From contig JAGVRJ010000009.1 in assembly GCA_019059635.1 (NCBI GenBank), positions 1,335,001-1,399,000 on the forward strand: a stretch of 64,000 bases of DNA, given 5' to 3'. Position numbers and translations under genes: made by a program. Source of the stretch: Proales similis. Taxonomy: Eukaryota > Rotifera > Eurotatoria > Ploima > Proalidae. The notes beneath the pieces were generated by a model that was not told where the DNA came from, did not search any database, and saw only the letters and a program-made list of their open reading frames with translations. Positions within the stretch are counted from its first letter, which is position 1, and every line of letters starts with the position of its first letter. This document shows, one piece after another, positions 1 to 10,800 of the stretch.

Positions 1-950
1 GTCTGACGGTGAGCTCGCCTTCAAGTGTGTGCGGCTCTTCGTGCTCGTTCGTCTCGTGCTTGAACACGAGCACCAGAGTGGTGGACACGATGAAAATTAT
101 GCCGAAAAAGTACATGAACTCTAAATTCGTTTGTGTTTGAATCGGGTCCAACACTCAGGAGATTAGGGCGCTTACTGTCGATCGGAACTATGCCGAACTC
201 TTGCTTGTCCAGACCGAGCAGCGGTCGAATGTAGCTGTTGGAAAAGTCGGCCGACTCCAGAGCCAGGAAGATAATGTTGCCTACGAACCAGCCGGCAGTC
301 TGACCCACAGTATTGCATGTAGAGCCCCACGAGACGTTCTCTTTTGAGAGCATGGTGAGCGCCCAGCCGTCGACCGCGATGTCTTGTGTGGCGGCCAAGA
401 ACGTAAACATGAAAAATATGACGGTGAGTGAGCTGACCGAGCTGTGCGAACTGTGCACGCTCTCCTCCAGCAAATGTTTTGTATAAGCTGAGAACGAGAG
501 CAGAAAGATGCCTAGCAGATATTGAATGGGGATGAGCCAACTCTTGCGACGGCCGACACTCTTCAGAAATACGGAGTCGACAATAGGCGCCCAGAGCAGT
601 TTGAGCGCGAACGGCCATAGAGCAAAGCTGAACGTTCCCTGGTCAGCGTAAGAGACGTGACGAGAGCTGAGTATGAATGGCATGCTGCCTGCCAGACCGA
701 GTGGAACTCCTTGAAGAAAATAGAGGAACATGAGGAGAAGAATGCTGCTCAGGTCTCGGCGTAGGTTTTGCGGCTTATGCTCCTGATCGTGTCCGTGATC
801 TTCCGGTTCACTCTCACTGCTTTGATCCAATGCTGCTTCTTCGTTCGTTGGCAAGAAGCCGACCGTTTCCATCTGAATCGAATCTGGCTCATTTGCCAAC
901 TTTTGATAATCTCCGCCTGATTTCATTCTCCGCTTTGTCGAATCAGACAT
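1..950 (-). CDS. SLC33A1: Acetyl-CoA transporter SLC33A1 (AT-1), 5' part, runs off left edge
   Basis: Exon 1 spans 950-176 and exon 2 runs from 120 off the window. The 55-bp GT-AG intron 175-121 joins ...VPIDK to FMYFFG. The protein begins with about 65 hydrophilic residues, then shows SLC33A1 landmarks: LSSILLLMFLYFLQGVPLGL in TM1, FALKLLWAPIVDSVF, GRRKSWLIP, and the signature FLAATQDIAVDGWALTMLS followed by STCNTVGQTAG. The family carries acetyl-CoA from cytosol into the ER/Golgi lumen for sialic-acid and lysine acetylation. The ATG at 950 is the only upstream start in frame. About half of a ~550-residue protein is present; the rest lies left of base 1. Identity is clear from the near-invariant DGWALTMLS block. 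Confidence 0.94.
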
Positions 951-1764
951 TTTATCTTCAACTATATTCTCGGCGTTCTAATCGATACTCTTGCCTGACT
1001 AGCGTTTAATCTTGTCCTCTTTTGATTTTTCAAATCAACTTTCGTCACACTTATTCTATCAAACGAATTTTAATCAAACCAAACAAGTGGCCTTGACTTT
1101 CCTATCACAATCTGGTTTTCTTTTTCTATTCACCGATGATTCAGTGGTTCATCTTTTCACTTTTAAATTGAACAGCAGCCAGTCAGATTTTTGTTTTGTT
1201 TAGATTTTTTGATAGAGAGACTTGAATTTTACGTCAAGTCTGACTTTAAGTTTAACAGAGAGAGAGAGAGAGAGAAGCAGCACAGGTTGAATACACATCC
1301 GAATCAGAGAGCGTAGAGTGCACGATTTATTTCACAAGCCCAAGTCAGTCCACTTTGGTTCGGCAAAGCGGAGACAACAAGCATGCTCAAATATCTGTTC
1401 GGTGTTCGTCATCACTTTCAGATGTGTATGATGCGTCTGAGCGCTGAAGCAGTCGAATTTATAGTGAGCTGTCGACCACTTGCTCGGTCTCTCCGCCTCT
1501 GTGTCTGTCGCGGTTGGTCTTTGCATGTGAATGGATGTGTCTGAATCGTGTCTGGCGAGAAGCGAAAAGAAATTGATTGAAGCGGGACGCGCACGATTCA
1601 AAAATAAGCTTCCGATTGATAATTTATTTTGGTTACTTGGAATGATCATTGCGAAGATGGCAGTAGAGATGAAGTGGTTGTGGCGGTGCTGAAATTAAAA
1701 GAGTGAAAATGGTCGGAGCAGAACGATTGCATTCGATAAAATGTGTGGCCGTTCATTTCAGTTC
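951..1764. other. Intergenic region between SLC33A1 and TMEM258
   Basis: It holds the SLC33A1 upstream region and the TMEM258 3' end. A GA microsatellite lies at 1257-1276. An AATAAA on the minus strand near 1622 would serve TMEM258. Short ORFs here start at non-ATG codons and match nothing I recognise. Confidence 0.6.
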
Positions 1765-2049
1765 TCAGACGTAGATTCCGACCCACAGGAGCAGGAATAG
1801 AATGCCAAAGCCCATGAACAAGGACGAAACAAGAGCCATGAGGAGCTCTTTGACGAGATCGCGCGTCTTCTTGGTGGCAGTCACTTCGTATCTAAATTGA
1901 CACGTTTAAAATGCGTCTGAATCAAGTATGGGATGGTTGCAGTTCACTTACACGATGAACCAGGAGACAAAGAAAAGACCGATGGAGAGCAGCAAAACAG
2001 TCAGTTGAGGATAGAGAGCTGGATTGATCGGGCTAACGTAGCGGCTCAT
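1765..2049 (-). CDS. TMEM258: TMEM258 (oligosaccharyltransferase-associated ER membrane subunit)
   Basis: This two-exon gene is too small to show as one open frame. Exon 1 is 2049-1952 and exon 2 is 1891-1765, with a 60-bp GT-AG intron in phase 2. The 74-residue product starts [12 protein letters not shown], has two membrane segments ([18 protein letters not shown], and [20 protein letters not shown]) and ends WVGIYV. The linker [20 protein letters not shown] and the C-terminus match the very conserved animal TMEM258/OST5 family, about 79 residues in human. TMEM258 is a subunit of the ER oligosaccharyltransferase that N-glycosylates nascent proteins. It sits just downstream of P4HA on the same strand, another ER enzyme. 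The start is set by homology to the SRY-SP motif. Confidence 0.96.
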
Positions 2050-2375
2050 GCTTTCAATGTTCGACTGAACCGGGTCAAACGGTTAAAAGGCCATCTGTTG
2101 ACATTGTTTGTCATTTACTCACCATTTTGATTCTTGGTTGCGAAAATCGACTAAAACGCACCTGAATCTAATTCTATCTATTTGCTGCGAAGACGAATAT
2201 TAAATTTGGAAAACAACTCGAATCGCTCGTCCTTTCTTTTTTTAAAGTGACGTGTGCGAGGCCTCATTATTTTGAAATCGATTTTTATTTTGCATGTACG
2301 CGAAACAAATTCGTTTATTTGACGATAGAAGCTCGTGCGAACAACTCAAGACGGCAGTAGAAACATGACATTCGC

Positions 2376-4537
2376 TCATGGCGTACCGTCTCTGCCAGAC
2401 ATGCAGGGACGCGTCAGAATCTGATCGTTGGCCCTTAGCCATTTGTTGGCCACCCATTTGGTGCCGAGTACCACGGGACAGGCAGCGTGCAGCATCCGTG
2501 AGTCGCTGTTGCCATTGCTCTCCAGATTGTACCAGAATACGGCCGCACCATTCTCCGGCTCAATTCTCAAGTCAAGAAGCGGAAAGACAGTCGCCCCGCC
2601 CAGCTCTGGCGCCTTTAACTTTCCAACCAATAAGCCCATGGCGACAAATAACCGAGCTCGCTAAACTCACATAAAACATCCAGGTCGCAATTCGGTTTCC
2701 AAAAGACCTATTGTTTCTGAGCTGCATTCCTTTCTCCTGTTGCCGATTTGTTTCATTCGGTTTTAGTTTGAGCTCATCGAACAAAGATTTACATCGATAA
2801 AGTCAAAGTGAAGATTGTACTGCCCAGCAATGCCGTAGTTTGCTACCTGAACATGAATTTAGCGCTTGCGACCCTCAACTTGCGCAGGTTCTCTCACAGA
2901 ATTGAAGTTACCTGCCAAAATTCGGAATTGACGGTCGAGAGGCCAGTCGCGTCGCTCACGATCTTGTTCAAGTGAAGAGTAAGAGCGTGCTCCGAGTTGC
3001 GAATGAAGTAGCTTTGAGTCGACCATTCAACATTCGAACGGGCCAATATCGTCTAGATACTCACGTTTTAGTTATGCGGCCCATTGAAGTCGACTGTGCA
3101 GTTGTGGCTCTTTGTAACTTGCCAAGACGTGAGACGTGAGCTGAAAGATCTATGAGGCGATCCAAGCGGATAGATACCTTTGGCGTCGAAATGTTGAGAA
3201 GAACTGAAGTCTGCTGCTCAGTTATTAGATTGTGGAACATGAGAATCGGCGGCTCAAGACTCAATTCTTCAAGTTTGTATGGACTGAGGTAGGACGCTGT
3301 AGTGAACTTCCAGCGGCATTTCAAGCTATTGGACGCTTCCTGCGGCAAATTGAAAGGAAGTTCCGGCATGATAGATAGTGAATGCCTCACTTGAGAAGGG
3401 CCACGACAAAGCGACTTGAATTTCAGAGAGAGAGCCGGTTCCTCTTTTGGTTGCTTGTCAATTTTGCTCTTGCTTAACAAACTCATGGCATGCGCTTTCA
3501 TCGAAGCGATTTCACTGCGTCTATTGTCTTGAAGCGTAGAATGGCACTCAAATGATTCTTCTATCGTTGTGATGTCTCTGGTAGAGTCCTTACCCAGTTT
3601 GGCTGCAGTCTCCAGCACTTCGAGGGCCTGGTGGTACTCTTTCAACTTTTCAAACGCCTTAAACCTGCCACTTTGATGGAGATGCTCTGAATCTTACACG
3701 AATCAAAGAGTTGGCCAGGACGACCAGCACCGACACAAGATCGACTGAATCAGCCTGATCCCATCTATTTTCATAAACGAATTCCGACCACACCTTGGCC
3801 CCTCTCCAGTCGCGGTTGTCCAAAGCGACTTTGGCAATCTCAAAGCATTCTTCGGCTATAAAAGTCAACAATGAATTTAAGTCGAGTGCTTCAGCAATCC
3901 ACACAAATCGGGTTTAATTAACCGTCAAGGGAACGAAAAGACTTCGCTCCGGGACCGAATGCGCCCTGGCTGATGGCCTTGGCACTGAAGTTGTAGATTT
4001 CGTTTAGTCTTGAGAGGCCCGCAATCGCTCCGTGATAGTCGTTCACCGAAGGCAGGTACTCTTCAAATGATTGTTTTTCGCCTGCAATTCGACCGAATGA
4101 GGCGGCACGCAAATGAATAAGATGCGGTTCGGATTCGTATTGGCTAGCGTCTAACCTTTAAAGTCCCTGTACCTCGACGCGAGGTCGTTGAAATCTTTGT
4201 AGAGCGTCTTGATCAATATGAACACGTTGGTCGGATTCTGCACGAATTCGTATCTCAATTCGGATATTTCATCGCGCAGCTGCCCGATTCGTTTTGAGCG
4301 TCTTGGAAGAAAAATGAGAAATTTATGAATGAGTTGACTGCAGCGTGATGGAGTAAAATTGGCCAACTTTCTCATTTCGATCGAGTTGAATCGGCTCAGT
4401 GTCTTATGAGCCTGATTCAGCCATTTAATTGAATTGTGAGACAAGACCGACAGATGGACAATAGAAGAAAAGTATTCAACTCCATCGAGAGAGCTGGCGA
4501 ACAGCAACAAGGCAACTAGAACGTGGATAATCTTCAT
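2376..4537 (-). CDS. P4HA: Prolyl 4-hydroxylase alpha subunit (P4HA)
   Basis: I reconstruct eleven exons: 4537-4156, 4081-3923, 3855-3698, 3657-3594, 3527-3391, 3339-3178, 3117-3065, 3011-2912, 2846-2793, 2736-2671 and 2618-2376. They total 525 codons, close to human P4HA1 (534). The signal peptide is MKIIHVLVALLLFASSLDG. The N-terminal P4Ha_N helical domain contains NPTNVFILIKTLYKDF. A TPR-like peptide-binding domain follows, then the 2-oxoglutarate/Fe(II) dioxygenase. Iron ligands are seen as HFD in GQYNLHFDF and H in HAACPVVLG, and the 2-oxoglutarate Lys is in KWVANKW. GNRIATWMFY and GGATVFP are family blocks. It hydroxylates collagen prolines in the ER together with PDI. An upstream in-frame ATG exists, but the one giving a signal peptide is preferred. 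All intron phases agree. Confidence 0.96.
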
Positions 4538-4849
4538 CTTGGCCACTTTTCTCTCTTTCTCAGCTGCTTTCAGCCTCTTTCTTTCTCTCTGCCCGGCTAG
4601 AATGGCTCTTATGGCACTCATGCAACTCTTGAAAGCGCCTAAATGCCCCTCTGGCGTAATTCCCAATTTAACTGAAATCCACACTTTCATTTTCCAAGAG
4701 AAGTAAAGGAGCTAAAATTTGATAAACAAAAGAGCCGAAATTTATTCTTAAGGCACGTAGAGTGTCGCACAATTAAGTCTAAAATTGAAGTATTCTGCAA
4801 CTCTGCAGTTAGAAGAATAGAAGCGAAAGAGCAACAACAACAAAAAAAG

Positions 4850-7800
4850 TTAGACATCGGTTTCGTTCACGGTTCTGAACTCGGTTAGCTTGCCGAGCTT
4901 AGGCGGTGCGTAGAAGCGTCCCGCGTCTTTCTTCGGCTTTATCAAGGCACTTGTCGAGCTGGCGCTGTTCACCGACGCTGCCGAGCGGTCGGATCCGATG
5001 CGAGAGAGCTCGTACGTGTCACGGTGGTCGTCAGCGTCAATGTAAGCAAATTGGCTCTTGTTCTGAGCGCTGCCCGGCGGCTTGATCATCTGGTTCAAGT
5101 ATCTTTGAGTTTCTGGTTCTTTCTTTTGGCTTGCGCTCAACGCTTGCATGCTGCCGCCGTATGTGTCTCTCAAGTCCTGAACGGGAATACTTGTCGGCTG
5201 CAAATAGGAGTTGTTTGGTGACACGGGTCTGTTAGAGGGCTGCATATAGCCCTGGTCGCTGTCCATCACTGCACTTGTTACTTTTCCGGCGACCGGGTTC
5301 GAGACCTGGGAACTCGGAGCCTTCTTCGGTTGTAGGTAATTGCTGTTGCCTGTCGTCGAAGCTTTCGGATACTGGCCGTAATCTTTGTAAAGTTGAGAGG
5401 CCTGAGTGCCCGACTGAGTCGACTCTCGTGTGTGGCCGCTGTTCTCGAGCCGCTTGGCTCTGCTTTGTTTGGTCTCGATGAAGCGTTCGCCAAATCTCTC
5501 GGTCATAATCTCGTAGCACTTGAAATTAGAATTTGAGTCGAGCAAATGAATTTTTTTTTAAATCTGATCAAACTTCGCACTGACCTGTTTGAAGTAGTCG
5601 GGTAAGAGTGAGAGTATACGAGGCGTTAGTTTGTCGAAAGTAGGCCTGCTATTGAAGTCCACGTCAAGACAATCGTTGAGCAGCTCATGCCTTCGGAAAA
5701 GGTCACTTTGAAGCGAGATGGCGTGCGATTAAATGCGGAGTCGAAAACCTACACGCCGTTGGATCCGTTTTCGATCTGCGGCTTAGTCCTCAGGCCTTTG
5801 GTTATTGCCAATAAATGCTCGCGGAATTCCTTGTTCAACACGTCCGGATATGGGTCCGTCTCGCACAAAGTAAACAACTCCCAAAGAACGATGCCAAACG
5901 ACCAGCTTAAAAGCAGTTTGAAAAGGCGTTGATTGAAATCAAGCCACGAGCTGATCAGTTTGTTCATCGCTTACACATCACTATTGGGCTGGTAGCTGAG
6001 GCCTAGAAGAGCTTCAGGCGCCGTCCATTTCATCGGCACATGACCCTATTGCGAGAAAGAATGAACCAAGCGGCGGGACTAGTCAAGCTGGCATCAGCGT
6101 ACCGTGACCCGTCCGAAATAGGCTTGCGATTGCAGTTTGCTCTCATCGGCCAGGCCGAAATCGGAGATTTTGCATTCGAACTGCTCGGACACGAGAATAT
6201 TGCGCGCGGCCAAATCTTTGTGCAGAACCTTCTTTCGCGCCAAATACTCCATTCCCTTGGCGATTTGATAGGCGAAAAAGAGCAGATCGTTATCGTTCAT
6301 GCTTGTGGGCTCGAATGGCTCTGGTCGCGATGCTCTTCGCTTTCTCAGCTCGTGAAATAGAGACGAGCTGTTGTTGCGTGCCACTCGCGAATACAATTTC
6401 TTGTTGCTGCGCAGCCATGTGCGCAAGTCGCCGTGCGAGCAGTACTCGACAAACACATATGCGATGCCTAGACAAGCGCAGTTCGAGAGGGTGTCATCAC
6501 AGTTCTGTTCAAGTTCGGTCTAATCTTACCATCAGAGACGAGACGGCTGGTGAAGCATCCAATTAGTTGGATGATATTCAAATGATGCCCAATGTATCCC
6601 ATTATCTTGAGCTCTTGAAGCAGCGAATCAATATTCTGCGAGTCGACTCTCTGGTCTGCATTTAATTTCTGATTAGCTCAGATTTTGACTATTTTGTTTG
6701 ATCGAGCTCATTGAAGGAAGCGAGCTGAGGAAGGTGCTTCTTGTGAGGAGCGTTGCATTTTTGAATCAAAATCCCTGAAATTCTGTGTTTCGAGGACCAA
6801 GAGCCGGACGAGTGAAATCCGCACATTAAAAAACGGCAATCTAACACTAATTGACTCGAACAGTGTATGCTTTTATCTCGTCAAGTTTGATTATGCAATC
6901 GTTCAAAAGAAAGAAAAAGGAAGACGCGAATAAATAGCGTTCACTCTAGGGCCACTTGAGAGCAGCTTTGGAATTAGCCAACTTGTCAGATGTCGATCTA
7001 AACTCATTAAATTCAGGAGGCGATTTCGATTTTCAAATGCCGTTGCCGCGTGCTTCAAGAGAAAAACGCACAGAGGCAGAGAATTTTACAATCTGGACGA
7101 AAACATGTCTCGAAAGAAGCCATTAAACGCTTAGACCAGCTGAACTTTTCATTCACTTATGACTTAAGTAGCTAATCCAAAGCAGCTGGCCGAACCATTT
7201 TCAAGCGAACGGAAGGAGGCAATTTGCATAATTGAGGGTTTGTTTGCTCAAATTGCGAGCCAATTACTCGTTTCTAATTGCCCACAATAGACAAGTGAAT
7301 GGCAAATTAATGTCGACCACATTGCCATGTTTTTTTTTCTTTTTTTTTAACATTCGCCATTTAACTTCCACTTGGTTTTTGCAACATCAGCCATCAGCAG
7401 AGGCCAAGCTCGCTCTGAGAGTTTTAAGAGATCATAAGCCGTCGTTGTTTCGGCCTTTTTCTCTATCGCTGCTGTGGCTGGCTCTTTTTAGTGCAGAGTT
7501 CATTTCGCGAATTTTCTGCTCCAACTGCGCCGTCAGACATCCACGCTTATTTAATCAAACAATCACTCATAAATACATTCGGATCGATGAAATTAATTAA
7601 TGAATTTTACAGGCGCCGGATATTGTTCGTACAACATGTTTGACAGAGATAAAGCACACACTGAGCGTTAGTGCGGATTTAGAGCGGCACGTTGTTCATT
7701 ATTGGATTTGTTCTGCTGACTCCCACTTGCTTCCTTTGCACATATTCGATTTTTCTCTTTTTTTCCGCGCGCCCCAACTATCTCTCGCTCTCTCTCTCTC

Positions 7801-10800
7801 TTGCCATGCTTCTCTAGCGTTATAATTATCCTGTGGAATTTGCTCTGTAATTGATGAAAAGCACATTTCAGGCATTGAGCACGCAACGAGCCGCATTCGT
7901 CATCGGCCGATCACGTCGTAGCAGTCTACGTTCGAGCGCACTCGCCTAATTGCAGAAAACTTCTTCAACGAGCCTCAGGCATACGTGCTGACAGTCCAAT
8001 AAACAGACGAAACGCAGCAGCATTCAGATCCGTGTGAGAAGCAATTTGCAGAAATGCTAAACGAAGAAGAGTTGTGGCGCATTTTGAAAATGTACAACAT
8101 GAGCGATTTAGTGGACGACTCGCCCGTCTCGTCTACACTGAGTCCACAGGCGATTCAGCAGGAGCTGAACGACAACAGCTGGGACTACATGACCGAGCTG
8201 GTGGTAATCGCGTTGATCGGCGCGCTCACCTTTCCGGCGAACGTGTTCATGCTGACGTTCTACGCTCGCAAGGGCATTAGAAATCGCCGCCAGAAACGGA
8301 GCTTGGCCGCTCGCGAGTCGCCCGTCTCCAACAGCTTCAACGCCTACATGATTGAGATTTGCTCGTTCGACACAATCATCGTGGCCTACTTGATAGTGAA
8401 CACTCTGTTCAGTTTCATGTACTATTTGAAAAAGAGCCGCTACGAGTCGGTGTTCGACGTGTCCAACTTCACATGCAAGTTTTTCATCTACGTGCTTCGA
8501 ATCAGCGGCGCCATGAGCAACTACCTGGTCGTGCTGCTCTCTCTGGACCGGTGTCTGCTGTTGATCTGGCGACACGAGCCCGACCCGGACGCATCGTTTC
8601 GTGTCTGCTTCAATTCTAAATACCTGAGCATATTTCTGCTGTGCATATGCACGATCGCCAACGTCTTCAGACTCGAATTGCTCAATTTGAATCAAAAACC
8701 GCCGCAGACAAACTCAAGCAGCAACCCGATCATAGCGCTCTTGCACAAGGAAATGAGAAATCTGACTCAAGGCAAGCTGAGCGAATGCGGCCCCAGTGCA
8801 GTCTCGTTTTCGCTCGGCGACAAGACAGACGCCCTGTTATGGTCAATGATCATTTACAACATCATCTTCTCCATCATACCCTCAGTGTTGAGTCTGACGC
8901 TCTTCATTTACATCAGACACAGACAGAGCGCTCTAATGAAGCGAATCGATTTTATATGCGAGCTGATGAGCCATCGTAAAAGAGCCGACGACAACAACGA
9001 CACTCAATACTTTTGCGACGAGGCTGTTGAAAGCGAGCCCAAGTGGCTGCTTCAGTTGTCGAACATCGACGACAAGCGGCGCCGCGTGCTCAACAACTTT
9101 TGCCTGACGAGAAGCGAGGTCGAGTTCTTGAAAACCTGCACGCCCTGCATGGCCTTCTCTCTCGCGCACTTCTTCCTCATATTTCCCTACTCGCTGATGG
9201 AGACAATCAACCAATACAGGCCGAATTTGACCTTCATATTTGTGCTTCAGTACATGACCTATGTGCGCTACTTATTCTACTGCTGCAAGTTCTACCTGCT
9301 GGTGATAGTCAGCTTCCGGTTCAGATGCGAGATCGGTTTGAGCTCAATCGAGAGTAGAGACAATCGCACTAACCTTTGACCATCTTGACCGCGACCAGTC
9401 GCTGATTGTGCTCCAACAGCGGTCGTTCTAGCTCGCTAGTTGGCACGTTCGTTGCCTCAGTCCGGACCGGTTTCTCGCCTCGACGAATTGAAAAGCGACG
9501 ATTGAGCTTCGTCTGTCCTCCTTGGCCGCTCTCGCTTTCATCGTTGAACAAGTGTGAGCCAACTTCGCTCTCGTCGCGCATCTTCTCCGACGATACGATC
9601 GCCAGGCAAACTTTGCCAAAATTGCCGCTGCCCAATATTCGTTCTTGAAATAAACGGGAAAATTTGAAGAATTAGTCAAGTCGACTCGCTTGGAATGGGA
9701 GGTTTTGCCAAGACATTGACAAGCGTGCTTACCGTGATAGACTGTGAAGTAGGTCGGCTCGATCTCCCAGCGCTGGTCGTCAAAGTAAAGCTGCTCAAGG
9801 TTTTCCAATTTCGTGTTGAGCAGCTCTTCGTCGTCCAAGTTGAGTTCACTCTGGTCGCCGCTGTTCAAAAAGTTAATCAGCTTCTTGTGCTTCTTGACCA
9901 GCCGCTTGTGCATTTGACGCTGATGGTAAACGTAAACAAGAGCAATCATGAGCAGCACGGCCAGAATGAACGCTGTTATAGAAGTGGCGATAATCAGGAA
10001 GCGCTGGCGTCGACTTATCCGCGCCGGCGGACTCTCAACGTGCACTTGAAACGATCTAGCCTGTCTGCCGTAACGATTGAATACTTGACATTCGTAGACG
10101 CCCGAGTCGACCGGATGGGTTCGAAATATGCGCAGCGAGCCTTGGTCAAGTTGGTACTTGGCCATGGTCAGATTGAGCAAGTTGCCGTCCTTCAGCCAGA
10201 CTGTCTGTGGCCGAGGTCGGCCTTCTGAATTGCAGTCAAGCTCCACAGTTTTGTCCGGTTTCACACGAATATCGGTGGTGGTCACAAACACTTCACTGGA
10301 AGCGTTGGAGCTTGCATTCGCCAGCAAGTAAGACGAATTGAGCCGGCCCGTGTTTACAAAGTACGGCGCTTCGGGCACCAAAACAGACAGCTGGTAGTCC
10401 AGACGCGGATTGAGCGGCTTAAGGGTGTCGGAGACGAAAAACGGATGCTGGTTCACTTGGAGCTGAACAGAGTAGTTGTAGCTGCATTCTTGGTCTATTT
10501 GATTGAAATCGAACGTCACCGCGTGAGTGTACTTCATTTGATTCGTGCTCCACTTGAGCTTGTTGCAGTTCTCAGGCTGGTCGATTTGAATGTCGCTCGC
10601 ATTGAAGAGAACACTGTTAAACGCGAACTGAAGTTTGACTCGGTCGCCTTCAACGATCTGAGCGTCTTGTTCGCGCTCAAGATCAACGCTGACTTGGTAG
10701 GCACGGCCGGATCGAAGCTCAGACGGAATTATGATTCTCGACGTGACTCCACTGCCGATCTCGTTCAGAGCTATGCAGAAGACCAAGTGAAACATTTTCA

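Noticed and set aside
7232-7886. Short ORFs on both strands in RTK intron 4
   Set aside because: Non-ATG starts and poly-T or GA-derived low-complexity residues; explained as intron sequence.
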